This document shows, piece by piece, positions 16,666-25,233 of a DNA stretch of 64,000 nt. The translations under genes and the position numbers were made by a program. The stretch lies in contig JAUNSK010000021.1 of the NCBI GenBank assembly GCA_030539275.1, positions 1-64,000 on the forward strand, written 5' to 3'. The first letter of the stretch is position 1. Each line of letters opens with the position of its first letter. The notes below the pieces were generated by a model. The model saw nothing but the letters and a program-made list of their open reading frames with translations. It was not told where the DNA came from and searched no databases. This DNA comes from Oscillospiraceae bacterium (lineage in GTDB: Bacteria; Bacillota; Clostridia; Oscillospirales; Ruminococcaceae).

Positions 16666-16866
16666 TTGAATAAGGTAAATACTTCAGTCATATGTGAAAA
16701 TGATGTACATACAGGAACAAAAAAAATAATACCTCCTGATTCTCATTCTCAGGATACATGGAAGTCCCGTATGTGTTCACTTGATGACTGTGAGCAGAAA
16801 AAAATTGCTCAAAAATACTATGGAGGTACTATGCCATGGAAAGACTATCAGAACAAACAATGCTGA
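16666..16866 (+). CDS. Small protein of unknown function overlapping carD-like gene
   Basis: 66 aa from TTG 16666, chosen because GAGGTG lies 6 nt upstream (the GTG at 16657 is inside the RBS). Four cysteines are visible (ICEN, MCSLDDC, KQC at the end) together with a KKIAQKYYGGTMPWKDYQN tail. The last 31 nt overlap the carD-like gene, and the RBS of that gene lies inside this ORF, so the two are translationally linked. I recognise no family. A metal- or redox-binding role is only a guess from the cysteines. Confidence 0.6.
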   Translation: MNKVNTSVICENDVHTGTKKIIPPDSHSQDTWKSRMCSLDDCEQKKIAQKYYGGTMPWKDYQNKQC

Positions 16867-17366
16867 CACAAGGCGAATACGTTATGTATAACGGTCTTAA
16901 GCTATGCAGATTTGACGGAGTCTTTAAAAAAAAGTTTGATGGATTAAATGAAAAAACATACTATAAGCTTACTCCCAGTGACAATGAATCATCTGTCTAC
17001 TATGTAAGCCAGGACAAAATAGATGAAAAGATAAGAAAACTGCATACCAAGGATGAGGTATACAGCATTATTGACAGTATGCCTGACATAGAACCTGTCT
17101 GGTATGACAACAACAACGAAAGAAAGATGGCATTTCAGTCACTGCTTAAAAGCAATGACTACAAATCACTTATTCTGATCATTCGTTCTGTTTATATTCA
17201 TTCAAAACACCAGTCAGAGTTAGGCAAAAAAACTTCTGCAGTTGATGAAACAGTAATGAAAACTGCCGAGAATATTATTTATCAGGAATTCAGCCATGTA
17301 CTTGGAATAACAGTAAGTGAAGTCAAAGATTTTATTTCTGAGCGTCTGGACGATCAGAACATATAA
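16836..17366 (+). CDS. CarD-like / TRCF-RID domain transcription regulator
   Basis: 176 aa. The N-terminal 60 residues match the CarD RNA-polymerase-interaction Tudor-like fold (QGEYVMYNGLKLCRFDGV... YYKLTP... VYYVSQDK). The helical C-terminal domain (about 65–172) has DNNNERKMAFQSLLKSNDYKSLI and AENIIYQEFSHVLGITVSEV, the CarD/CdnL pattern. CarD proteins bind the RNAP beta subunit and stabilise open promoter complexes. TGGAGG precedes the ATG at 16836. A terminator follows. Confidence 0.85.
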   Translation: MERLSEQTMLTQGEYVMYNGLKLCRFDGVFKKKFDGLNEKTYYKLTPSDNESSVYYVSQDKIDEKIRKLHTKDEVYSIIDSMPDIEPVWYDNNNERKMAFQSLLKSNDYKSLILIIRSVYIHSKHQSELGKKTSAVDETVMKTAENIIYQEFSHVLGITVSEVKDFISERLDDQNI

Positions 17367-17411
17367 AAAAGTCCCTGAACAATGCCTTGGCATATATCAG
17401 GGACTTTTTTT
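17365..17411. terminator. Bidirectional terminator between carD-like and M48 genes
   Basis: Arms AAAAAAGTCCCTGA and TCAGGGACTTTTTT. TTTTCAACA (17444) and TGTTGAAA (17467) lie just beyond. Confidence 0.88.
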
Positions 17412-17477
17412 ATGTATATAACATTAACAATATATCGTACCTGTTTTCAACAATGTTTTATAACTATGTTGAAATCA

Positions 17478-18848
17478 TTATCTGTATCCATTTGATTTTC
17501 CGCAGTAGATACAGAACTTATCATCAGAATCTATTTGTTTTCCGCAGTGTGTACAGTAAACTTTTTTATCAAAGAAAGCGTTGAGTTTTGGTTTTCTCTC
17601 CTGATATACTCTTTCGCTGACATTGTAAAGCTTTGTATATTCTCCGCTGTCATACCAGGTCTTCAGCTCTTTTGCTCTCATTATTGTCCACGGATGATTC
17701 TTGTAGAGTACACTAAGAAATTTCATCAGCTTATCAAACGTGTTGTTGTCCAGATTTTCAAACTCAGCTGACTGTTCAAGAAAAATTTCATTATCTATCT
17801 CATTATAATTGCTTGGCGGATAACCTGACAGTTTTGCCATAAGGGAAACAGCAGCATCAATATTCTGACACGCTATTAGTCCGGCTCTGTCTGCTGTGAG
17901 TTCAGACATTCTGTACCACTGATAAAGCAGAAGCATTATACCTTTTACAGCCAGCTCACCAAGACCAAGAGTAACATTGCCTATAGCATTTGCTATGTAA
18001 GGCAGGAAGTTTCCTATTGAATGATAAAGTACATGCTGACTCTTTATATGTCCCACCTCATGTCCTAAAATAAACAGAAGCTCATCATATGACAAGAGAC
18101 TGAGACATATACCTGATATAACAATAATAGGCCTGGAAGATCCGATTGTGCATGCGTTGAGTGAACCCTGAGTGACATACAGCTTCGGTACTTCCTTTAC
18201 ATCAAGTGTCCTGCATACAGATTCAAGTGCACCATACAGGTATGGAAGGTTCTTCTTAGTAGCCCTTATATTTGAACCTGTATACTGAACCATCAGCATT
18301 CTTTCAAAGTTATACTCCGAATAAAGCTTGATGATCCTCTCAAGTGTTTTATTTGTATTAAGATTATCAAGATATGACCTGTCTGTAGGATGCTCATATT
18401 CAGCAGAGTTCAGGTTTTCAAAAACCTTTTTATCTGCTTCAAGCGGCTGGGATACAGCATTTGAAAGCATACGTATTACATAGGGTTCATTGTCTTTGAA
18501 AACACATTCAGGACCTTTTTTATTTTCTCTGAACTCTTTTTTAATATAATCAATTTTATTTTTTGTAATAATTTTCTGACAGCTTCTTATTACCGAATCA
18601 GGAAGAGAAAATATTTTTTTAATGTTATTTACAGCTGATGTATCCTTGTCTGCCAGTCTGCAGTAAAGGAAACAATAGTAATAAATCAGCGATTTTTTAT
18701 TTTCTGAAATTTCACAGGTTTTCAATAATTCAGATAATACATCTTTATTTAATTCATCTTTGTAATCATAGTAAGCTGCAATATCACTGAGTTCTTCCTG
18801 AGTGACTACAGTTGATGCAGCAGCCATGACAAGTTTTACTTCATCCAC
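17478..18848 (-). CDS. M48 family zinc metallopeptidase with C-terminal zinc ribbon
   Basis: 456 aa, GTG start one base behind the preceding 46-codon ORF. The catalytic HEVGH is at 263–267 (LFILGHEVGHIKSQH), and a third zinc ligand is E316 in SELTADRAGL, the M48 pattern. It lacks the N-terminal transmembrane helices of HtpX; there is one hydrophobic stretch near 280–310. The N-terminal 110 residues are helical and unassigned. The last 25 residues form a CTHCGK...CIYCGK zinc ribbon. A cytoplasmic or membrane-facing protease with unknown substrates is inferred. Confidence 0.88.
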   Translation of the reverse strand: MDEVKLVMAAASTVVTQEELSDIAAYYDYKDELNKDVLSELLKTCEISENKKSLIYYYCFLYCRLADKDTSAVNNIKKIFSLPDSVIRSCQKIITKNKIDYIKKEFRENKKGPECVFKDNEPYVIRMLSNAVSQPLEADKKVFENLNSAEYEHPTDRSYLDNLNTNKTLERIIKLYSEYNFERMLMVQYTGSNIRATKKNLPYLYGALESVCRTLDVKEVPKLYVTQGSLNACTIGSSRPIIVISGICLSLLSYDELLFILGHEVGHIKSQHVLYHSIGNFLPYIANAIGNVTLGLGELAVKGIMLLLYQWYRMSELTADRAGLIACQNIDAAVSLMAKLSGYPPSNYNEIDNEIFLEQSAEFENLDNNTFDKLMKFLSVLYKNHPWTIMRAKELKTWYDSGEYTKLYNVSERVYQERKPKLNAFFDKKVYCTHCGKQIDSDDKFCIYCGKSNGYR

Positions 18849-18849
18849 A

Positions 18850-18990
18850 TTATTCTCCTATTCCGCAGCTCTTGATATAGAGTTCATCTGCTGATTCCTT
18901 TTGTTCTCCGAATACTCTGCTTATTTCTTCTTCTTTTCTTTTCTGTTGTGTCAGTTCGTCTATCTTTTTCAGATGCTCCGCAAAATCCAT
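18850..18990 (-). CDS. 46-aa charged small protein upstream of the M48 peptidase
   Basis: ATG at 18990 with AGAGAGG upstream; it runs to TAA at 18850, leaving a single base before the GTG start of the peptidase. The product starts MDFAEHLKKIDELTQQKRKE and is strongly helical and charged, with no membrane segment. RBS, promoter and tight coupling support it as a real gene. Function is unknown; it may modulate the downstream protease. Confidence 0.65.
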   Translation of the reverse strand: MDFAEHLKKIDELTQQKRKEEEISRVFGEQKESADELYIKSCGIGE

Positions 18991-19024
18991 AATAAACGCC
19001 TCTCTTTCTTTTTATTTTACTAAA

Positions 19025-19053
19025 ATTATAATCTTTCCTTCCTATATTGTCAA
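19025..19053 (-). promoter_or_regulatory. Promoter of the 46-aa ORF / M48 operon
   Basis: Minus strand TTGACA (19053–19048), 17-nt spacer, TATAAT (19030–19025). Confidence 0.75.
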
Positions 19054-19144
19054 TAAATATATTATACATAATATCTATATATAATACTTTTTTTTATTTA
19101 TTTGTATACAAGTGTATTAATAAATCACCGTATTTCCAATACTA

Positions 19145-19173
19145 TTGACTTAACTATAAATAAAGTTTATAAT
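19145..19173 (+). promoter_or_regulatory. Promoter of the spoVB-like gene
   Basis: TTGACT (19145–19150), 17-nt spacer, TATAAT (19168–19173). RBS GGAAAGGA is at about 19193. Confidence 0.72.
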
Positions 19174-19210
19174 TAATCTATCTATATTTTTCGGAAAGGA
19201 CATCTTACAG

Positions 19211-20833
19211 ATGACTAAAAAAAAGGATTCCAGCTTTCTTATCCAGGGAAGCATACTGGCGGCGGCCGGAATAATTACAAAAATAATTGGACTGATATAT
19301 CGTATTCCGATGTCAAACATACTCGGAGAGCAGGGAAACGGTATATATACAGTTGCCTTTAAAATATACAGTGTTGCACTTACTCTTTCATACAGCAGCC
19401 TTCCGATGGCTCTTTCGAAGCTCGTATCTGAAAAAGCGGCCCGAGGTCAGCATAAAAATGCCCTTAAGGTATTTATTCATTCCTCTCTGTATGCCTTTGT
19501 GCTGGGATCCCTGGCAGGCGGAGTTCTATGGGCAGGCGCAGACATGTTTGAAAAAATTTATTCAACTGACGGTCTGGCCAGGCCTTTGCGTGTTCTTGCT
19601 CCGACAACTCTGATAGTAACTATGCTGGGTGTATTCAGGGGATTCTTTCAGGGCTATGAAAACATGGTCCACACTGCGGTATCACAGATCATAGAACAGA
19701 TCATCAACGCAGCAATAAGTATACTGGCTTGCTGGCAGCTGTTTAACGCATATAAAGGTACCGCTGATCAGTACTCATTCGGAGCTGCCGGAGGCACAAC
19801 GGGTACACTTGCAGGTGCTGCAGCTGCACTTATTTTTATGTTGTTAGTTTTTATGCGAACGTACCCGTCTCTCAGGAGTAAGTCTAAGCTTGATCATTCT
19901 GCACCCGAAAAGACTTCACTTATATACATGGCTCTTACCCTTACTGTCATTCCGATTATTCTGAGCCAGACTATATACCAGATCGGAGGTACGATAGACG
20001 ATATTATTTTTTCTAATATTCTTAAGCTTAAAGGACTTTCAAAGGAAAATATCATATCTCTTCAGGGTGTATTCGGTACTCAGTATAATCAGATTATAAA
20101 TCTTCCGGTTGCCATAGCTACTGCCCTTTCAATAACCATTATACCAACTATAGTTGCTGAATGTGTGAAAAGAAATTATAAAGAACGTGATAAAAAGATA
20201 AGATCTGTACTTAAACTCTGCTCTCTTATTGTTTTTCCGTGTGCTGCGGGTATTGCCGCTCTGGCAGAACCGGTTATGTCGATCATCTATTATAATCTGA
20301 CTGAGCACTACCATAACCTTGCTTCAAGTATTCTTGTTTTCGGCTGCAGTGCAGTGATATTCTATTCATTCTCCACAATTACTACAAGCATCCTTCAGGG
20401 AAACAACTATATGACAATTCCTGTTGTCAATGCAGCCATATCTCTTGGAATTCATATAGTGCTTATGATAGCTATAGTATTTCTTACCGATCTGAATATT
20501 TATGCTCTTGTTATTGGTGATATTACATTTCCTATGATCATATTTATACTTAATACAAGATATATGAGAACACACATGAAATACAAAATAAATGCCGTAG
20601 ATATATTCGTGAAGCCTCTGATTGCATCTGTGGTTATGGCGGATGCAGCATATATTATTTTTAAACTTATGTTTATGCTTACAAAATCAAATATTATATC
20701 ATTCTCAGTATCTTTTATCATAGCTGTTGCAGTTTACTTTACTATGATACTGAAAACAAAGTATTTCAATAAAGACGAGATGTTTGATCTTCCATTCGGA
20801 CGTACTATTATTAAAGTACTTAAAATCAGATAA
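19211..20833 (+). CDS. SpoVB/MurJ-like polysaccharide flippase (MOP superfamily)
   Basis: 540 aa integral membrane protein with about 14 predicted helices. The N-terminus FLIQGSILAAAGIITKIIGLIYRIPMSNILGEQG is the diagnostic SpoVB / polysaccharide-biosynthesis start, followed by YSSLPMALSKLVSE and VFRGFFQGYENM. Relatives export lipid-linked precursors; SpoVB is needed for spore cortex synthesis. Vegetative lipid II flippases of the MurJ2/Amj class look similar, so spoVB is a likely but not certain name. It is monocistronic. Confidence 0.88.
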   Translation: MTKKKDSSFLIQGSILAAAGIITKIIGLIYRIPMSNILGEQGNGIYTVAFKIYSVALTLSYSSLPMALSKLVSEKAARGQHKNALKVFIHSSLYAFVLGSLAGGVLWAGADMFEKIYSTDGLARPLRVLAPTTLIVTMLGVFRGFFQGYENMVHTAVSQIIEQIINAAISILACWQLFNAYKGTADQYSFGAAGGTTGTLAGAAAALIFMLLVFMRTYPSLRSKSKLDHSAPEKTSLIYMALTLTVIPIILSQTIYQIGGTIDDIIFSNILKLKGLSKENIISLQGVFGTQYNQIINLPVAIATALSITIIPTIVAECVKRNYKERDKKIRSVLKLCSLIVFPCAAGIAALAEPVMSIIYYNLTEHYHNLASSILVFGCSAVIFYSFSTITTSILQGNNYMTIPVVNAAISLGIHIVLMIAIVFLTDLNIYALVIGDITFPMIIFILNTRYMRTHMKYKINAVDIFVKPLIASVVMADAAYIIFKLMFMLTKSNIISFSVSFIIAVAVYFTMILKTKYFNKDEMFDLPFGRTIIKVLKIR

Positions 20834-20866
20834 AAAAAACGCCGTTTAAAAACGGCGTTTTTTTTA
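20834..20866. terminator. Bidirectional terminator, spoVB-like / aspartate kinase
   Basis: AAACGCCGTTT facing AAACGGCGTTT with A and T runs on the two sides. The genes converge here. Confidence 0.92.
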
Positions 20867-20871
20867 TCATA

Positions 20872-22191
20872 TTAGTCAACGAATATCTCGTATATACATC
20901 TTATAGCCTGTTCAAAATCGCTTTCTCCGATTCCTACAATAATATTCATCTCACTTGAACCCTGATCAATCATTTTGATGTTGATGCGGTTATGTGCAAG
21001 TGCTGCAAATACACGTGCTGCTGTTCCTCTTGTTTTATACATACGTCTTCCTACAACTGCAAGAAGGGCAATATTATGTTCAACTTCAAGATGATCAGGC
21101 TGTACTTCTTTTCTGATCTGTGAGAGGAGAAGATTTTCCTTGCCTTCAAGTTCTGCAGAACTGAGAACTATACTCATTGTATCGATGCCAGAAGGAATAT
21201 GTTCAAATGAAAGGTGATTATTATAAAGAATATCAAGTATCTTCTTTACAAAACCAATTTCACTGTTCATCATTGCTTTTTCGATATTTATAGCACAGAA
21301 ACCTTTTTTGCCTGCGATACCTGTAATTGTTGTTTTGCTTGAATTTTCACCGCTGTCTTCAGGAACGATCATGGTGCCTGCAGCTGTCGGATCATTTGTA
21401 TTTCTTATATTTATCGGAATTCCCGCTGTACGGACAGGAAATATTGCATCCTCATGGAGAACTGTAGCACCCATGTATGAGAGTTCTCTGAGTTCCTTGT
21501 ATGTTATTGTATCTATTACATCCGGATTATCAACTATTCTCGGATCAGCTATAAGGAAACCGGAAACATCTGTCCAGTTTTCATAGATAGAAGCTCTGAC
21601 AGCACGTGCAACGATTGATCCTGTTACATCTGAACCGCCTCTTGAGAATGTTTTTATAGTACCGTTGAGCGTCATTCCATAAAATCCGGGAATTACAGCA
21701 TTTTCAATATTCTCAGTTTTTTCTCTGATTGCAGTGATAGTCTTATCGAGCATAAATGAACCATTATCATCAAAGAATATTACCTCTGCTGCATCAATAA
21801 ATGTATATCCGAGATATGCAGCAAGGACAATACCATTGAGATATTCACCGCGGCTGGCTGCATAATCACGTCCGCTCTTGGCTTTAAAACAAAATTCGAT
21901 CTCATTAAATTCTTTTTCAAGAGACAAATCAATACCAAGGTCGTTTATTATTCCGTTGTAGCGTTCTTTAATTTTAGAAAACTCCTCATTAATATCCTTG
22001 CCTGCAGATGAGAGCTCATAGCAGGAGTAGAGCATATCAGTAACCTTGGTATCTTCCTTAAATCTTTTTCCAGGTGCAGACGGAACAACAAATCTTCTTT
22101 CACTGTCACTCCTGATAATATCTGCAACTTTTTTAAACTGATTTGCATCAGCAAGGCTGCTGCCTCCAAATTTTACTACTTTAACACTCAT
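20872..22191 (-). CDS. lysC: Aspartate kinase
   Basis: 439 aa. It phosphorylates aspartate at the entry to lysine, threonine and methionine synthesis and supplies precursors for diaminopimelate and spore dipicolinate. Visible: VKVVKFGGSSLADANQF (phosphate loop), SRGEYLNGIVLA, FSRGGSDVTGSIVARAV (aspartate site) and two C-terminal ACT domains (TITGIAGKKGFCAINIEKAM and LLAVVGRRMYKTRGTAARVF). The start is ATG 22191 (MSVKVVK) with AAGGAG 6 nt upstream, not the TTG 18 bp earlier. Control by feedback through the ACT domains is expected. No riboswitch-sized leader is present. Confidence 0.95.
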   Translation of the reverse strand: MSVKVVKFGGSSLADANQFKKVADIIRSDSERRFVVPSAPGKRFKEDTKVTDMLYSCYELSSAGKDINEEFSKIKERYNGIINDLGIDLSLEKEFNEIEFCFKAKSGRDYAASRGEYLNGIVLAAYLGYTFIDAAEVIFFDDNGSFMLDKTITAIREKTENIENAVIPGFYGMTLNGTIKTFSRGGSDVTGSIVARAVRASIYENWTDVSGFLIADPRIVDNPDVIDTITYKELRELSYMGATVLHEDAIFPVRTAGIPINIRNTNDPTAAGTMIVPEDSGENSSKTTITGIAGKKGFCAINIEKAMMNSEIGFVKKILDILYNNHLSFEHIPSGIDTMSIVLSSAELEGKENLLLSQIRKEVQPDHLEVEHNIALLAVVGRRMYKTRGTAARVFAALAHNRINIKMIDQGSSEMNIIVGIGESDFEQAIRCIYEIFVD

Positions 22192-22332
22192 AATAAACTC
22201 CTTAAACAATTATTTGTCAAACAATATATAGTATATTAAATTTTAAGATAAAAATCAATTATCATTTAAAATAAAAATTTATCGGTTAAATGTGTATTTT
22301 TATCAAATACGACTGTTTTCGCCACGTGGACA

Positions 22333-23466
22333 TTACTTATCAATATATATTCTCGGGACACGCTTTGAAATACCACAAACTACCTCATATCCTATAGTTC
22401 CATACCAGGAAGCAAGTTCATCTGCAGTTATGATGTCAGATCCTTCACGACCTATTAGTGTAACTGTATCTCCGGCACGTGCGTTTTCAACCTCTGAAAC
22501 ATCGATCATCATCTGATCCATGCATACGCGTCCGGTTATAGCGCATCTTACTCCCTTATAAAGAACAAACCCCTTAGAGGACAGCAGACGTGAATATCCA
22601 TCAGCATATCCCACGGTAACAGTAGCAACCTTCATGTTTTCCCGGGCGATAAAAGTTCTTCCGTAACTTACACTGTCACCCGGATAAATAGTCTTAACAT
22701 CTGAAACAATTGCCTTGAATTCCATAACAGGTTCAAGCTCACAGGGAAGAGCAAGCGGGTAGTTCGGGTACAGGCCATACATTGTTATACCTATACGTGC
22801 CAGTGTGCTTACACTGTCATAGTGATAACTTACACCTGCACTGTTAAGGAAATGAATGTGTCTGAGCTTTATTCCTTCATTGCAGAGTTCCTCATATACT
22901 GACTTTATAAATGCCGCCTGTTTTTTTGTAAAATCGATATTTTCAGGGACATCACTGTCTGCTACAGCAAAATGTGTGAATATTCCTTCAATATCAAGAT
23001 TTTTATTCTTCATTATCTCTTTAACAGCATTGCAGCATTCAGAAGGTGTTTTATATTTAAGTCCTATGCGTCCCATTCCGGTGTCAATTTTAATATGACA
23101 TTTTACTGTCATATCTGTGGACTTACTCAGAATCTCTGCATATTCTTCTGAAACTATACACTGAGTAATATTATTTGCAGCAATTTCTTTTGCATACTCA
23201 GGAGGTGTATAGCCAAGTATAAGAATTTCTGAATTTTCAGCAATTTTTCTGACACTCAGTGCCTCATCAAGATTAGAAACAGCAAAATATGTTACACCCA
23301 TATCACTAAGCTTATTAATAATTTCTTTTTCTCCGTGTCCGTATGCATCAGCCTTTACAACTGCCATTATTTCAGTTTCTGATGACATTCCTTTTTTTAT
23401 TGTATTAATATTTTTTTCAAGTATACAAAGATTGACCTCAGCCCATGCACGCTTATGATTTTTCAA
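22333..23466 (-). CDS. alr: Alanine racemase
   Basis: 377 aa, TTG start behind AAGGAG. This PLP enzyme makes D-alanine for peptidoglycan. The PLP lysine is K38 in VVKADAYGHG, and the second catalytic base is Y268 in SVSYGRTF. IDTGMGRIG and the C-terminal beta domain (CAITGRVCMDQMMIDV) are also present. In many Firmicutes alr precedes an ndoA-type toxin pair; here it is followed only by the convergent-direction lysC, and a MazF gene lies far away at 60 kb. Confidence 0.96.
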   Translation of the reverse strand: MKNHKRAWAEVNLCILEKNINTIKKGMSSETEIMAVVKADAYGHGEKEIINKLSDMGVTYFAVSNLDEALSVRKIAENSEILILGYTPPEYAKEIAANNITQCIVSEEYAEILSKSTDMTVKCHIKIDTGMGRIGLKYKTPSECCNAVKEIMKNKNLDIEGIFTHFAVADSDVPENIDFTKKQAAFIKSVYEELCNEGIKLRHIHFLNSAGVSYHYDSVSTLARIGITMYGLYPNYPLALPCELEPVMEFKAIVSDVKTIYPGDSVSYGRTFIARENMKVATVTVGYADGYSRLLSSKGFVLYKGVRCAITGRVCMDQMMIDVSEVENARAGDTVTLIGREGSDIITADELASWYGTIGYEVVCGISKRVPRIYIDK

Positions 23467-23603
23467 AGAAAACAGCTCCTTATCTTGAAATTTAACTATT
23501 TCTATGTTAGAATTATAGTTTGTAATAAGATATTTTTTTTAACTTTAAAATTTCACTCTCACTTTCACAAATGATACACTAAAACAGAAAGGAGAAATGA
23601 TTT

Positions 23604-24140
23604 TTGAACAACAAAACGGTTTGTTTTTCAGGACACAGACCTGAAAAACTGCCAGGCAAAGGCGACGATAAAAGAGAAGAAACCATATACATAAAAAAAA
23701 TACTCACAGAAAAAATAAGATTATGTATATCCGACGGCTATACTGAATTTATATCAGGAGTTGCCAGAGGAATTGACCTTTGGGCAGCCCAGACAGTACT
23801 CAGGATGAAAGCTGTTTATCCATCAGTTATTCTCAGATGTGTAAAACCTGTATCTGATCAGGGAATCAACTTTCCCGATAATGATAAACTGCTGCTTGAT
23901 TTTATTTTATCCAATGCTGACGATGTTATCTGTACATGCCAGTCATATACCAGAAACTGCTATATGATCAGGAACAGATATATGGTTGACCACTCTGATA
24001 AATTAATTGCTTTTGTCAAAAACTACAGAAGCGGAACCGGACAGACTATAAACTATGCAATGAAATTAAACAAAAACGTAGATATTACTGATCTGTCTGA
24101 TATAAATAATCTTATGAGCTTTGAGCAATTAACTTTTTAG
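23604..24140 (+). CDS. SLOG-family protein (DUF1273/YpsA-like)
   Basis: 178 aa, TTG start with AAAGGAGAAA upstream. The N-terminus TVCFSGHRPEKLPGKGDDKR and GYTEFISGVARGIDLWAAQTV are typical of DUF1273/YpsA SLOG proteins, a Rossmann-like fold related to DprA and LOG that binds nucleotide-derived ligands. Bacillus YpsA affects cell division and redox response. It is followed by a noncoding stretch rich in DnaA-box-like sites. Confidence 0.85.
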   Translation: MNNKTVCFSGHRPEKLPGKGDDKREETIYIKKILTEKIRLCISDGYTEFISGVARGIDLWAAQTVLRMKAVYPSVILRCVKPVSDQGINFPDNDKLLLDFILSNADDVICTCQSYTRNCYMIRNRYMVDHSDKLIAFVKNYRSGTGQTINYAMKLNKNVDITDLSDINNLMSFEQLTF

Positions 24141-24197
24141 TCACAGATAATATTATACTACCTAAATTTTATTTTGTATAGTAAATTGATAAAAAAG

Positions 24198-24267
24198 TTT
24201 TCACAGTGTTTTTTAAACATTTCAACACTGTTTTCAACAGCGTGTGGAAAACTTTAATGTGGATACT
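24198..24267. promoter_or_regulatory. Cluster of DnaA-box-like sequences
   Basis: Within 70 bp: TTTTCACA (24198), TTTCAACA (24220), TTTTCAACA (24231), TGTGGAAAA (24243–24251, reverse of TTTTCCACA) and TGTGGATAC (24259–24267, reverse of GTATCCACA). The last two are each one base from the DnaA consensus TTATCCACA. The cluster lies between the SLOG and LCP-like genes, 21 kb from the origin. Confidence 0.5.
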
Positions 24268-24348
24268 GTTAGTATTCATATGCGACGTATTTATGAGGTT
24301 TGACTCACATTAATTTTTTTAAATTTCTAAAATTCAGGAGGATTCAAC

Positions 24349-25212
24349 ATGTTTTTTGTTAAGAAAAGAAAGAAAGAAAGCGTAGCAATTCCGTTTCTCA
24401 TAAGCATGCTTGTTGCTTTAGTTTTTATAGGCATACCTGCATCAAAAGTATATCAGTCGCTTATTCATACCAAGAATGAAAATGAGTCAAAAAATAATTT
24501 AGAGGAGTATGCACCAAACAGCAAAAATAATACAACTGTACTTGTTGTATTTGACGTAGATGATGATGAACTGAGAGATACGTTTATGGTTTTCCGTACA
24601 TATGCCACTAACCGAAGATTTGTTTCTGTACCTATATCAAATGAACTGCTGTACAATACTGATCTCTCAAGTACCAGAATGGATGATATATATAAAAAGG
24701 GCGGTATTCTTGAACTTAAAGATGCTGTATCAAAAACTCTTGATATCAAGATTGACAGGTATTTAAAACTTAACAATGAAACATTTACACTGCTTTGTGA
24801 TGTTCTCGGAGGTGTAAACATTAATGTTCCGAGCGGTCTGAGGGGTTTAAATGAAGGAACACAGAATCTCAGCAGTGAGTTTATAATAAAATTTTTATCT
24901 AATAAAAAGTTCAGCGAACCTGACAGAACTGAAGCAACAGGTAATCTGGTATCTGAGATGCTTATCCAGACAACAGGAAACAGAGTAGCGTCAGCTCTTG
25001 ACTATACGTTTGAAAAGCTCGTCAACTCTTCAACAGAAACTGATATTACTGCTATTGACTATAATGATCAGAAGAAGGCTTTAGAATATATGCTTACAAA
25101 CAATCAGTTTGAGGCTACATACATTAATCCTTCAACAGAAGCAGAAAATAACGGTATTAAATTAACTTCCACATCTAAAAAAGAAATTAAAGAACTATGT
25201 GGTATAAAATAA
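24349..25212 (+). CDS. Divergent LytR-CpsA-Psr (LCP)-like membrane-anchored protein
   Basis: 287 aa. One N-terminal membrane anchor (about 15–35), then an LCP-like extracytoplasmic domain: VLVVFDVDDDELRDTFMVFR, DAVSKTLDIKIDRYLKLNNETF and CDVLGGVNINVPSGL. Canonical LCP proteins transfer wall polymers to peptidoglycan using Arg/Asp residues in a SIPRDT motif; here that stretch reads VSVPISNEL, so the Arg-Asp pair is missing and catalysis is doubtful. RBS CAGGAGG. tatD follows after 21 bp, probably in one operon. Confidence 0.72.
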   Translation: MFFVKKRKKESVAIPFLISMLVALVFIGIPASKVYQSLIHTKNENESKNNLEEYAPNSKNNTTVLVVFDVDDDELRDTFMVFRTYATNRRFVSVPISNELLYNTDLSSTRMDDIYKKGGILELKDAVSKTLDIKIDRYLKLNNETFTLLCDVLGGVNINVPSGLRGLNEGTQNLSSEFIIKFLSNKKFSEPDRTEATGNLVSEMLIQTTGNRVASALDYTFEKLVNSSTETDITAIDYNDQKKALEYMLTNNQFEATYINPSTEAENNGIKLTSTSKKEIKELCGIK

Positions 25213-25233
25213 TATTTAAGGTCTGGTAACTTT

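Noticed and set aside
22192-22332. Lysine riboswitch before aspartate kinase
   Set aside because: The gap is only about 140 bp, AT-rich, and lacks the multi-stem layout of the lysine aptamer.
22318-22336. CCACGTGG core resembling parS near the end of alr
   Set aside because: Only the central 8 bp match; the flanking TGTT/AACA arms are absent, unlike the perfect site at 55802.
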